Positions 35,334-45,886 of a stretch of DNA of 64,000 nucleotides are shown here, one piece after another (positions within the stretch are counted from its first letter, which is position 1; each line of letters begins with the position of its first letter). The notes under the pieces were generated by a model, which made no database searches, was not told the DNA's origin, and saw only the letters and a program-made list of their open reading frames with translations. The DNA comes from Malus domestica. Lineage: Eukaryota; Streptophyta; Magnoliopsida; Rosales; Rosaceae. The position numbers were made by a program, and so were the translations under genes. The stretch is taken from assembly GCF_042453785.1 (NCBI RefSeq), contig NC_091675.1:4600501-4664500 (forward strand). The letters are read 5' to 3'.

Positions 35334-37290
35334 CTAAACTCCGCCACCATTGCCGTCAGCAACCTCACCTTTCTTAACCCAAACCCTAAACCCAGAACCT
35401 CTCTGTCTCTGCAAATCAAAGCGGCCATCTCTCTTACCATAACCCCTAATTTCACCATTACCGAGGCCATCAGCTCCAGTCCACCTCCTCAGCTGATCAT
35501 CCCCCTTTCCGGCCTCACCATCCACCGATAAACCCCCAAATTTGGGCACCATCTCCGTCACCGGACCCACATTCACGCTCTTTGCCCTAATTTCAGTTTC
35601 AATTTCTATTCCTACTCCCTGTTCTTCCTTTCCAGTCGCCCGATCACTTTCCTTCTCGGCACTTGCTGTATGCGCATCCACTCCACCTTCCTTCTCAGTC
35701 ACCTCCTCCTTATCTTCCCTAGCATTCTTCTTCCACTTCTTGTTACCCTTCTGCTTCTTCTTCTTCGTCCATTTCTTCTTCTCCTCTGGTTGCTCGCTCG
35801 CTTTTCTTCCCCTCCAGCTCAGCAACCTCGAGCTCCGAAACCCCCCGATTAACCGGCCGAAACTGCCCCCGATCTCTCCGATTCCTCGGCTTGATATCGG
35901 TTTCGGTTCTCTGAACGACGCCGTTTTGCTTCGGCTGTTCTTCCTCGCTTCCATTCCCCTCCATCTCAGCACCCTCACGCTCCGAGACACCACGATTAAC
36001 TGGCCGAAACTGTGCCCGATGACGCTTGTTATCGATTTTGGTTCTCTGAACGAGGGCGTTTTGCTTCAGCTCTTCTTGCTCGCTTCTTTTCCCATCCAGC
36101 GAGGGTGCCCGATTGCCCCGATTGCCCCGATTAACAGGCCGAAACTGTCCCCGTTCACTTCGATCCCTCGGCTTGTTATCGATTTTGGTTCCCTGAACGA
36201 CGGCATTTTGCTTCGGCTCTTCTTCCTCGCTTCTTTTCCCCTCCAGCGAGGGTACCCGATCACCCCGATTAACAGGCCGAAGCTGTCCCCGATCACTTGG
36301 GTTCCCCGGCTTGTTAGCGGCTTCGGTTCTCTGAACAACAGCGTTTTGCTTAAGCTCTTCTTTCTCGCTTCTTTTCCCCTCCAGCGAGGGTGCCCGACCA
36401 CCACTATTAACCGGCCGAAACTGTCCCCGATCACTTCGGTTCCTCGGCTTGTTAGCGGTTTGGGTTCTTTGGACTACGGCATTTTGCTTCGCCTCTTCTT
36501 CCACGCTTCTTTTCCCCTCCAACAAGGGTGCCCGGCCACTTCGATTCACCGTCCGAAACTGTGTCTCATTTCTCGGATTATTACCGGTTCCGGTTCTCCA
36601 AACGACGCCGCTTTCCTTCGGTTCTCCTTCCTCGCTTCTTTTTCCCTCCAGCTCAGCACCCTCACATTCCGAAACACTCCGATTAACCGGCCGAAACTCT
36701 AGCCGATTACCGCGATTCTTCGGCTTGTCATCCGCTTCTGTTCTCTTAACGATGGCGTTATCCTTGGGCTCTTCTTCCTCGCTTTTTTTCCCCTCCAGCT
36801 CAGCCCCCTCGCGCCCCGAAACGCTCCGATTAACCGGCCGACACTGTCCCCGATTACGACCATACCTAGGCTTGGAACCGGTTTCGGGTTTCCAAACGAC
36901 GGCCTTTTGTTTCTTCTGATTCGCCTCCTCTTCTCGGAGCTTCCGCTGCCGGAGCTCTTCTTCTCGCCGGTCCTTCTCCTCTTGTCGTCGTTTTTCCTCC
37001 TCTTCTCGGAGCTTCCGCTGCCGGAGCTCTTCTCCTCGCCGTTCCTTCTCCTCTTGTCGTCGTTTTTCCTCCTCTTCTCGGAGCTTCCGCTGCCTGAGCT
37101 TTTCTTCTCGTTGTTCCTCCTCCTTTTGTCGTCGTTTTTCCTCCTCTTCCTGTCGTTTCTTCTCCTCTTGCCGTCGTTCTTCCTCCTTCTGTTTTCGTTC
37201 CTGGTCTCTGAGCCAGCGCTCCTTGAGATCGTTGATGGTGACGTAGTTGGCGGGCAAAGATTGGGGCCTCTTGAATTTGGTGACCTCCAT
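35334..37290 (-). CDS. Repeat-rich coiled-coil protein, frame broken by a 4-bp duplication
   Basis: I do not recognise a named function. From ATG 37290 (MEVTKFKRPQSLPANYVT) the frame runs as follows: a short conserved-looking N terminus; a Lys/Glu/Arg-rich coiled coil with about three RQRKLREEEEKRRQEEK-type units (roughly residues 60-125); then eight ~45-residue tandem repeats built on RGQFRPVNR, LEGKRSEEEEPKQNAVVQRT and NKPRNR. The frame then stops at 35743 (515 aa). A second frame from about 35790 to 35334 continues the composition (SEQPEEKKK..., then KSVNVGPVTEMVPKFGGL and a basic GFRVWVKKGE end). The junction is GCTCGCTC at 35792-35799, a tandem 4-bp duplication; the frame offset between the two parts is exactly what a 4-bp insertion gives. 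Thus this allele appears truncated by about 150 residues, or the base call is wrong. An in-frame ATG at 37335 is a less likely start. Confidence 0.65.
35850..36880 (-). repeat. ~130-bp coding tandem repeats (8 copies)
   Basis: Eight diverged copies of a 43-48 codon unit inside the coiled-coil protein gene. On the plus strand they appear as repeats of CGATTAACCGGCCGAAACTG and CTTCTTTTCCCCTCCAGC. Copy lengths vary by a few codons, but frame is kept throughout. Confidence 0.88.
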
Positions 37291-38277
37291 TTTTGAATAC
37301 TCCGAAATGGGGCGATTTTTCGCTCCACAGTTCACTAAAGAAATGATTCAAATGAATGAGCCAATCCCAAAGACAAGGACAAAGTCTTTTTCACCATTTT
37401 TTCATCGTTTGAAGAAAAAAACAATGGCAATTTCTAATTTGTTTTTAATAAAACTAATGAAAATAATTTGAAATTTTTGAGTTTTAATTAAAATAATAAA
37501 ATAAAAGGTAAAGTGAATAGTATCATAATTGACTTTCTAATATAAAAATGTGATTTTTTTTAAAGTGAATAATACCGATAACTTTTTTTTTTTTTTTATT
37601 TGCTCTCTCGACTTTTGCAACTTTAGTAAGTTGTCATTTTTACCCTCATATTTCCGTCAAATTGAAGGTCATTTTTGTCCATTTCCATCGTGAAACTAAC
37701 ATAACGGGTGACAACTTCAATCCTTATCGTCAAATATAACTTTTTTAAGGACAAAAATTAGGTAGTATGTTTATCCGCACTAGTTGTGACTGACGAGTTC
37801 TCAGCGCATACCTGTCTTAACCGAAACCATTTGTTTGTTAAGTTTACCATTTAATGTTCATTGCCAGAATTTTAATTATTACCAAAATCATCAATTTGTT
37901 CAATGTATGTGGATTACTAATAAATTTCTAAATTTATTTTAATCTGTAATCGTGATATCGAATGAACTATTTGAACTATGAGATATAGACAATAAAGATA
38001 CGTTAATCATAATCGAAATAGATAAAAGGAGGCAATCCTAACTCCTAAGTATTGTGTTAATGTTCAAAACATAAAAGTTAACAAATTAAAATATGAAACC
38101 TTTGGTGGGCTTGAGATATAGGTTGAAATGAAATAAATACAAAAGTATACAGTGGTTTGCTCGTAAACAAAGCTACGTCCACTGTAGTCTATTTATTTAT
38201 TTATGATACATTCGAATTGGCTTGGAAGCCCTCCCCAGATCGAAGGGTCCAACCGATGGCTGGCTAGAATGCTCGTT
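37291..38277. other. AT-rich intergenic DNA with a dispersed repeat
   Basis: No gene seen. The segment 37445-37590 is related to 47015-47130 (listed separately). Confidence 0.45.
37445..37590. repeat. Dispersed repeat, related to 47015-47130
   Basis: Shared words: AAACTAATGAAAAT, TTTGAGTTTTAA, AAATAAAAGGTAAA-TGAATA, and TAATATAAAAATGTGATTTTT. It is a diverged copy of an interspersed repeat with no coding capacity. Confidence 0.65.
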
Positions 38278-38280
38278 TTA

Positions 38281-39041
38281 GCCTTCTTCATTTCATGATC
38301 CTCCAAGATATTAATATTTTAATGAACATTACATGGCCATATTTGCCTCCGTCTCCAACCGAGGGCCAAAGGGCCAGAGGGCTCATTTGAGTCCTGTCAC
38401 AAAAAATTGTCTCCAACCGAGGGCCAAAGGGCCATAGAGCCAAACATAATTTATTATTTAAAAACTACAACTTAAATGTTGTTTAAGTTTCATGTTGTTA
38501 AATATTTTTTTTATGTTGGTTAATATTATTTAATGTTGTTTCATATTGTTTAATGTTGTTTCATGTTACTTAATTTAATTTAATGTTGTATAATGACTTA
38601 GGAAGTTATAGGAAAAAAATAGAATTAAAAAAAATACGAAACAAATGGAATTTAAAAAAATATATGAAACAAATTTTGTAAAATAAAAATTATAGGAAAA
38701 AAATAGAATTTAAATAAAATAAAAAATAGAAGTTATAGGAAAAATTTTGTAAAAAAAAATTCAAAGCAGTCCGTTATAACCGACAAGAATACATTCATAT
38801 TATTTAGTATAAATGTATTACTGTCGGTTATAACCGACAGGAAATCCGACACATTTAAAAAAAGTCTTGCCAGCCCAGGGCTAGCTGACTGGAAATGGTT
38901 AGCCCTCTGGCTCTCTAGCCCTCTCTAATTCCGTGGGGCCCTCTCTAATTCCACAACCCTCTGGCCTGGCCCTCTATTGGAGACGATTTTCGGGCAATTT
39001 TCGGCCCTTTGGCTCTCTGGACCCTTCGGTTTGAGATGGAC
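38281..39041. mobile_element. Tourist-like MITE, second copy of the 28112 family
   Basis: The right end is GGTTTGAGATGGAC, followed by TTA (39042-39044); the left end is degenerate after TTA at 38278-38280. The interior matches the 28112 element (AAGATATTAATATTTTAATG, CTCCAACCGAGGGCC, CTGGACCCTTCGG). It carries a perfect 20-bp palindrome, CTGTCGGTTATAACCGACAG, at 38821-38840. Confidence 0.65.
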
Positions 39042-39049
39042 TTACATAA

Positions 39050-40489
39050 GAGCAATTCCACTGGACACAAAATTGCCCAGCACCCTATCCAAAAATCAGC
39101 CTAGCACCCTGTTAATCTGCTCCAGCCCCCAAAATAGCCTGGCACTTAGCCCAAGCCAGGCAACAGACCAACCCATTTCGGACAGACCCAAAGGCCGGGC
39201 TATTTGGCTGGCGCGTGCAGCATACTCGCGACTGGGCGTAAGTATGAGACAAGGGTGCAAGTGGCGAGGCCCACTTGTCAGCCCACTTGTGTTCACCCGA
39301 ATCAGAGCTACGTGGCCCTTCTCAGTACTGTTGGATTTCCAACGATAAAAAAAAAAAAAAAATTGACTTTTAAAATGGACCGTCCGATCACAGATCAATG
39401 GTCCACATTTTTTTCACAAAAAAATAAAAATAAAAATAATAAAAAAAAGGCCCAACTGTCAGAATTATGACCGTTGGCCATGTGGCAACGCCTTGGCTCT
39501 TGGATTTGAATATTTTTTAAATCCAACTGTCCAGATTAATTAACTATATTAAAATTTATTAAAAATTATTAAAAAATACATAACAATCATTAAAAAATAC
39601 AGAATTTTTTTAAAAAAAATATAGAAAATTTTTAAAAAAGTTATTTTTTTTTCTATAAATACCTAACCATCATCTTCCACCTTACATCACATTTCAATAT
39701 TTTCTACACTTTCATTTTAGTGTGTTTTTTTTCTTCAATTTATTTGATGAGTTTATGTAATTTTATTTTAGTGTGTTTTTTAAAGTTTATTTGATGAGTA
39801 TGTAATTTTATTTTAGTGTGTTTTTTAAAGTTTATTTGAAATTTTATCCGAAATTGGTTAAAAATCTTATCTGAAAATAAAACTATTTTATTTATTTATT
39901 CTTTTTTAAAAAATGTAAAATATTTTAAATGGGCTGGGTGCCAGCGCATTTTGTAGGGATGAAAATCGTTTGTGCTAGCTCATTTTTAGACTGGGTACCA
40001 GCGTATTTTTTTAGGGGTGGAGATGTTTTAGCCTATTACTGTTCACTGGGGTCTATTACTGTTCACTTGAGTGGATAAATAGTGCTAGCGCAAAGTCTTT
40101 AGACCATCTCCAATGGTTAGGCTAAAAGCCAAATATTTTAACCCGAAAAATTTAGCTTTTAGCCCAGAAACAGCTTTTCTGCTCCAACCGTTCTCCCCTA
40201 AAATTTTAGCCCAAGATTATTAAAGAATGAACTTATGCTTTTTTTTTTTTTTGTTAAATTATATTTTTTTAAATAAATATGTAGACTATCGTAAATTAAT
40301 TTTATGAACATTTTAATCTAAAAAAAATTAAATTCCGATTTTTGGGCTAAATTTTGAGGGGAATCTGGCATTGGTTTAGCATTTAACCCAAATTTTCCCC
40401 TTGAGTTAGATTGGGTTTGGGAAGAAATTTTAGAGGATAATTTGACCTTTAATCCACCATTAAAGTTGGTCTTAGGGGTGAAATTGCTC
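39050..40489. mobile_element. MITE-like element with GAGCAATT ends, carrying another MITE
   Basis: The left end GAGCAATTCCACTGG and the right end GAGCAATTTCACCCC (reverse complement) are flanked by TAA and CAA, an imperfect 3-bp duplication. The interior is AT-rich and non-coding. A second MITE (40102-40471) sits 18 bp inside the right end, counting the 3-bp target copy. It starts only 8 bp after the preceding element. Confidence 0.55.
40102..40471. mobile_element. Nested Tourist-like MITE, TTA duplication
   Basis: The left end GACCATCTCCAATGG and the right end GACCAACTTTAATGG (reverse complement) are flanked by TTA at 40099-40101 and 40472-40474. It is 370 bp and non-coding. Confidence 0.7.
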
Positions 40490-40736
40490 CAATGGCCTCC
40501 TTGCACAGGCTTTGAGACCTTCCACTATAAGGTGATGATGTGTGTGGGGCTAGGAAAAGTCCACACTTACAAGGTGACGTGGCATCTTTCTATCCACTTA
40601 ATAAATATCTTGACTAACAAACTCTAATAAATATCTACCTTCGTTAACGTGCCTCCATTTAATGGTCTTTCGTGGATCACTCTAGGAGGTGGTCGTCGGT
40701 AGAGCACACTACATGCCTAGCACTCATGCCTCCAAC

Positions 40737-40928
40737 AGGATCCTCTCCGGATATTTTCGGTGAGGATTCGTGAATCGTGTCCGTTCATCGTATATCATAC
40801 GGTCAGTTTTTGTTAAGTACTGTTTGTGTTTAATTTTAAATAAAAATATTTAAAATAATTTATAACTGCATGATGTAGGACAAGATTGATGAATATCCGA
40901 AATCCTCACAAAGAGGATCCGAATTCCT
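40737..40928. mobile_element. MITE with AGGATCCTC-type ends (copy 1)
   Basis: The inverted ends contain GGATCCTCTCCGGATATT...GAGGATT, mirrored at the right by AATATCCGAAATCCTCA...GAGGATCC. The core (GTTCATCGTATATCATAC through AATAATTTATAACTGCA) is shared with 42451-42615. Confidence 0.6.
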
Positions 40929-41165
40929 CATGCCTAATAGCATTCTGGTATGTTGGTCTAAGTAGAGCACCTTTCTCTAGTGGTCTCGGTAGAGCAACTT
41001 GGCCGGCACTGGATGCCCAACAATCTGCCCAGCACTGCATGCCTAGCACTCAAGAGATAACCTATCAATGCCAAAGAGTTGGTCCTCTTAATTCCTGAGG
41101 TCTTTCGCCCTCCCTTCCTCCTTTGGGTCCTAGTCTTCTCTTCTTTCCTTGGTCCTTGGTCCTTA

Positions 41166-41540
41166 GGGCTGGTTTGGTATTGCTGTGCTTTGAAAAAAAG
41201 CTGCTGTGAGAATAAGCGGCTGTGCTGTGAGAATAAGCGGCTGTGAAATAAATCAGCAGAGCGTTTGGTAAACTTTTTTGTAAAAGTGCTTTTGGAAAAA
41301 AAAAGCAGTCTGATAGTGGGTCTTTTCATTAAAGGAGCACTATAGCTCCGTGTGCTTTGAAAAAAAGCCAATTTTCCAAAGCTGCAAATAGCAGCTTCAG
41401 CTTTTTCCTTTGATTTCAGCTTATTCTCACAGCAGCTTCCAAAATAAGCTATTTTTTTTCAGTTTACCAAACACCTAAAACCCTCATAGTTTTTTTTCAC
41501 AGGTGCTTTTTTTTTAAGCACCTCACTCCCAAACTAGGTC
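41166..41540. mobile_element. MITE with GGGCTGGTTTGG ends, TTA duplication
   Basis: The ends are GGGCTGGTTTGG (left) and GACCTAGTTTGG (right, reverse complement), flanked by TTA at 41163-41165 and 41541-41543. Subterminal GCTGCTGTGAGAATAAGC repeats are mirrored by GCTTATTCTCACAGCAGC, so the whole 375-bp element can fold on itself. Confidence 0.75.
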
Positions 41541-41543
41541 TTA

Positions 41544-42450
41544 CTCGGGCCTTTTCTTAGGCTGCATCGTTTCGAGGGGCCGAAAAGGACCATGCATTAA
41601 CACATTGCTTTACTTATATTTTGTTTTTGTTTTTCATTCTTTTTTTTAAACAAATTTTTTTGAACATAATGGATGACTTATTATATGAGGGTGGTGCACA
41701 CTCACGACTTCATTTTTCTATTTTGTAAAATGTTTGCACCCCATTGGGCATTGGACTCCTCGTCAGCAGTTTATTAGTGGTTTAAGGACGGATTAACTAG
41801 AGTAATCATATTCATTGGGAAAATATTAATAGAGTAATTCATGAACATTTGATGGGTAATGCTTTAGTACCAAAAACTACTTGTTACAAAAGCAATGTCA
41901 AACTGTAGTCATGGACCACCTACATTATCTTGTATCCAAGATATTGGGCTTTATTATGGACTATGGCCATCACCATTGATTTGCAACAAAAAGAAAAAGC
42001 CCACTTACTATAGTGGCATGGGGCTCACTACCTAACCCAATAGCCTACACCAACCCCCCCCCCCCCCGCCGCATCCGTTTTTCGTCCGGCGCCTCCCACG
42101 CAACCACCACTCACTCAGTGGCCTGGCGAGCACCCAAAGCATCGCAGCGTCACGCAGAGCCCTAGCTGCACAGACCACGTTTTCAAATCGCGCCGCTCAT
42201 AGTCCGTTCTCTCCTCTCTCCCTCTCTCTGTAACGTTTTAACCTTATGAGGCCTTCACCCACCAATCTGATTCCACGTATGGCGGCCAAAACGCACACAC
42301 GTTGTCGTGAGAGGGTCCCAGTTTTAGAGAAAATTGCATGCAAAGCCAGGCGTCTGATTGGTGGGTGTACCGAGCCTTATACCCAGCACAGAAAAATGGA
42401 CCCAACCGAAGTCCTACATGGCATATTTCCTTGAATGCCTCGATTGAGTA
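41544..42450. other. Intergenic DNA with a poly-C tract
   Basis: No gene recognised. A run of about 14 C lies at 42054-42067. A GC-richer, promoter-like stretch with CT repeats (42100-42240) is present, but no convincing open frame follows it. Confidence 0.4.
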
Positions 42451-42615
42451 AGGATCCGAAATCTTTTAATCACATCTGTTCATCGTATATCGTGCAATCA
42501 ATTTTTGTCAAATATTGTTTATATTCAATTTTAAATTAAAAAAATTTATAATAATTTATAACCGCACGATATATGATGAATCGTTGTGATTGAAAGGCCC
42601 GGCGAGATCCTCCTG
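42451..42615. mobile_element. MITE with AGGATCC-type ends (copy 2)
   Basis: It has the same core as the element at 40737-40928, with eroded ends (AGGATCCGAAATC at left, GAGATCCTCCTGG at right). Confidence 0.5.
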
Positions 42616-43029
42616 GCCAGTGGCCTGGATTACCCGGTATCCACATATTTTAAATACTTGTTTGCAATTAAAAAATTAAAATATAAAGATTAAAATAATC
42701 GGAGTACCAGAGCACCTAAGAATTTTTGCCTACATGGACATATTTTCTGTGAGCCCTCACAAACACGTACCCACCGTAAAATTCCAAGTGTCAATCTCTT
42801 CTTACTCTTCCATTTATGCTGCCCTTCTCTGATTGGTCAAGTCTCACTCTTAAGAACTCCAATCCCTCTCTAAACCCCCCCCCACCAACCTCCTCCCAAA
42901 TCCCTTCCTCCTTCCTTTACATGTCTCCCAGCGCTCTCTCTTTTGCCTCCCTACCGCCGTCGCCACCACCGTCATTACCGAACAGCTGGTAGGCCGGCGT
43001 TAGCGAAGAGAACCGCCTACCGCCATAAC
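42616..43029 (+). promoter_or_regulatory. Upstream region and 5' UTR of the DUF7950 gene
   Basis: A GATTGGTCAA CCAAT-type word lies near 42830. It is followed by CT-rich sequence and a C run at about 42875-42885. No clear TATA box. Confidence 0.4.
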
Positions 43030-44115
43030 ATGATCAAGACGTTGAACCCCTACACCGACGCGGAAAAAACCGCTGAGATTATGTCCAGATACAGGCCCAT
43101 AGCGCCGCAACCTGAGATAACAGCAAACCCAGCAGGCGATAAACCGTCCATGTCTCAGAAAATCAGGGACTCTTCTTACCTTAGAAACCTCTGGCCACGA
43201 TTCCAGGCCAGACCCACCAGGACTCGAAAGCGAGGTCGAACCGCTCTCTCTCCCATCACCTTTAAGAGGCAGATGAGTCATCACATGCTAGGATTCTCCA
43301 CTCATTGTCATGTGCAATCTCCGGTGAAAAATCTGAGATTGGACGGTTTTGCTCGTGCGCTTTACGGAAGCTTCGACACCGCCAACACCGCCGCTTTGAT
43401 GACTCTGCCTCTTCTGCCATACATCCCTCCGTCGTCGGTCCCAATTGCCACAAACCAAGCAGTGGTTCCGGCAGAACTCGAGTTGATGAAACCCTGCGGA
43501 GGAGAGGAGAATTTGATTGATTTGAACATCGTAGCGGCTGAAATCCCAGAGGAAAAAGATCTGCTCAAGCAACTACAGGGGAATTCCCCTGCACCTCCAC
43601 CAACAAACAACAATGTCATAGAGCCGCAGCCAATTCGACTGGTAGGTTCCAACATAAGTGTCGGATGCATCAGCGCAGACCCAAGTCTAGCCCCGGCAGC
43701 GCAAGCTCCTAAGAAACCAGATGACGTTGAGGAGGAGATGGAGTCTAAAGCCCTGCCAGCAGTCATATCAGACTCGCACAAAAAAGTGAGGATAGCAAAC
43801 TCTGCCTACAAGGAGATGGTGGGACAGCCAGAGTGCCCATGGCTTGATGTCATCGTGGCCGGAGATGGGCGGTTCGGAGGCAAGAGGATCAGCGGGGAGG
43901 TCAGTCTGCAGCTTTCTGGTTCCGGGGTGCCCGTTTCTTCAAACGGGTTTTCGTGCTGGGTGAGGATTGAATGGGGGAACGAGATGAACAAGCACACGAT
44001 CAACACATTCTGTGACGTGATGAAGCTGTCCTGTGAGTCCAAGGACTACCTCTTTGAATGGAGGTTCCACACCCACAGCAGGGAGGGTTGTCAGTCCTCC
44101 AGGTCAAGTGCTTGA
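43030..44115 (+). CDS. DUF7950-family protein, single exon
   Basis: A plant-specific protein of unknown function, 361 aa from ATG 43030. The N terminus, MIKTLNPYTDAEKTAE then RYRPIAPQPE, is the short motif typical of this family and decides the start. The open frame extends upstream without an in-frame ATG, and the ATG at 42921 is out of frame. The C-terminal third carries the conserved DUF7950 block: ANSAYKEMVGQPECPWL (about residues 255-271), a Gly-rich GDGRFGGKRISGEV segment, PVSSNGFSCWVRIEW, and KDYLFEWRFHTH near the end. The middle is Pro/Ala-rich and probably disordered, with an LIDLN word. Nuclear or regulatory roles have been guessed for relatives, but nothing here proves one. Confidence 0.85.
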   Translation: MIKTLNPYTDAEKTAEIMSRYRPIAPQPEITANPAGDKPSMSQKIRDSSYLRNLWPRFQARPTRTRKRGRTALSPITFKRQMSHHMLGFSTHCHVQSPVKNLRLDGFARALYGSFDTANTAALMTLPLLPYIPPSSVPIATNQAVVPAELELMKPCGGEENLIDLNIVAAEIPEEKDLLKQLQGNSPAPPPTNNNVIEPQPIRLVGSNISVGCISADPSLAPAAQAPKKPDDVEEEMESKALPAVISDSHKKVRIANSAYKEMVGQPECPWLDVIVAGDGRFGGKRISGEVSLQLSGSGVPVSSNGFSCWVRIEWGNEMNKHTINTFCDVMKLSCESKDYLFEWRFHTHSREGCQSSRSSA

Positions 44116-44475
44116 AAATTTTCTACAGTAATTATGAGGAGTAGTGTAGCTAGCTCACTAGGGGAAACAATGCATCTTAGGTCCTTAAGTGTCTAGTATA
44201 TATATGTTTTATGCGTGCATATAGCCAGAGGAAGTATATGTAAAGTTTGGCCAGCTTTCTAAGAGAGAAAAAATGCTTGTTCATCTCAACTTATTTTCCA
44301 ATACAACAATCACACACAAGTACTAACACACAAGCATAAGTACTGATAGCATTGAACGAGAGAGTTACCTACACCCACGACTTGACGCCATTGTTTGCGC
44401 TATTGGTCTGAAGTACCGCGCACAATGGCATTTGCAGGTGTGGGTAAGGACATTCTGGGGGAGGAAATAACGTTC
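44116..44475. other. 3' UTRs of convergent genes
   Basis: This is the convergent gap between the DUF7950 gene (+) and the NDUFS4-like copy (-). No further feature was seen. Confidence 0.4.
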
Positions 44476-45886
44476 TCAGATGTTTACAGCATCAGCTGCA
44501 GTCTTCTCACTCTTATCAGGGCCCTTCCACTTGAAGTTGTCTGCATATGCCTTAGCCTACAAATGGTCATAAGATTTAGATGATACTTGAAGTGTTCTGA
44601 GATCCCATTGGAGAAACTAGTTATTTCATCTTCAAATAAGTTGGTAGGAGAATTTCAAACCTTCAAAAGTGGTGTGTGACGCTTCCTGACCTGCAAATAC
44701 AGTTCATTGTGTCAAGAATGTACATAATTTTGGTCAATTTCCACACAATATATTCAATTCCATACAAAAATTTTGTGGAACATTAGGATCATTTCGTGCC
44801 TAGGATTGGACTGGATAACTCATAAAATTCAAGGTCCGTTACCAGGTGGAGGTAAATGAGTTTCTATTTTGAGGTGATATAAGGGATTATACAAGGAAAC
44901 TGATCCATCCCTCATAATCTAACATTGGGGATTGGGTGGAATAGGTTTCAAGTTGGACAAAAATTGTCATTTTTTCCTTTTAACATAAGATATCTACGCA
45001 TCTTGAATATAGTGAGTTATCTAATTCAATCCAATCCTAAGCATAAAGCCTTCCTTTTTACTTAAACATATGATAAAACTACAGAAAATCCAAAACATTT
45101 TGAAGTTCTATCATCACGGAAAGATCAAAACTTAAAGATGCACAGACCGTATAATCCCAGCCATATTTCTCAGCAAATGCCCTTGCAGCTTCTTCACTCT
45201 CATATCTTGCATATTCCCTCCTCTTCACCACATGGCAGGTGTGGGGTTTTATCGCAAAAGCTCTCGGTGCAGTTAGTTTTCATATTGTGTTTTATTTCGT
45301 CAATTTTCCAATTGGGAATGTTTACATTCTTCAATAATTAGCATCCAATAATGGAATTCCAGATCAACCAATATTGCTCATAAAATTTCAAGGACGCACA
45401 ACACAGCTGAGATAACTATACTATAGATACACAATTAATTATGTAAAATCGATGAAATTAACTATAAACATCACCTAATTATGCATGCAAAACATGATTA
45501 AGACATCAATATACGTACTTTTGCGTCGAAAGAAAATTAATTTTCCATTTCCCGACTTTTCCAGAACCTTGTTGGGTCGCAGTTCGAGCAGGCGAATAGA
45601 TTATAACCTAATCACACCCAAATCCAGGATTAAATTTTCTCCAAATTTTGAAAAATAAATCAAAATTTTCAAATTTAAAAAGAATATTATTAAAATTTTA
45701 AAAACGACGAGTAATTGAAGAGCTGACCCTTCGTCGGAGATGCTGTTCGGGGATTCCCGATATCATGCCTATGTCGGAGACTTTGACCTCCACCAGTGCC
45801 TCCGCTGACTGCGACGACGCCCATCGCGGCCGCGAAAGCACGTGCGCTCGGGCGACGTTGAAGCCGTGTCGTAGAGGTCGCGCCAT
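44476..45886 (-). pseudogene. NDUFS4 (complex I 18-kDa Fe-S subunit, FRO1-like) copy lacking its central block
   Basis: NDUFS4 is an accessory subunit of mitochondrial complex I. Pieces on the minus strand: 45886-45728 (an Arg-rich presequence, then ISGIPEQHLRRR), 45607-45519 ([20 protein letters not shown] then [10 protein letters not shown]), about 45217-45148 (EYARYESEEAARAFAEKYGW), 44690-44661 (VRKRHTPLLK) and 44556-44476 (AKAYADNFKWKGPDK, ends AADAVNI). The phases are compatible, giving 142 codons versus about 154 aa in Arabidopsis FRO1. The near-invariant WENPLMGWTSTGDPY block and its flanks, about 25 residues, are not found anywhere between 45217 and 45519. The acceptor for the third piece is poor, with no pyrimidine tract. 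I therefore read it as a decaying or trimmed copy, although all remaining exons are open. Confidence 0.62.

Noticed and set aside
35542-36702. Long plus-strand open frame (386 codons) opposite the coiled-coil gene
   Set aside because: Its repeats (INRPKL, SLLFP-type words) are the antisense of the minus-strand repeats, whose Glu/Lys/Arg coiled-coil and conserved N terminus make sense; the plus frame is a shadow.
42054-42067. Poly-C run as a regulatory G-quadruplex
   Set aside because: One homopolymer run without the spaced G tracts of a quadruplex; could also be a length-uncertain assembly site.
45120-45341. Plus-strand open frame of 67 codons
   Set aside because: Antisense shadow of the NDUFS4-like piece, which has clear family sequence on the minus strand.
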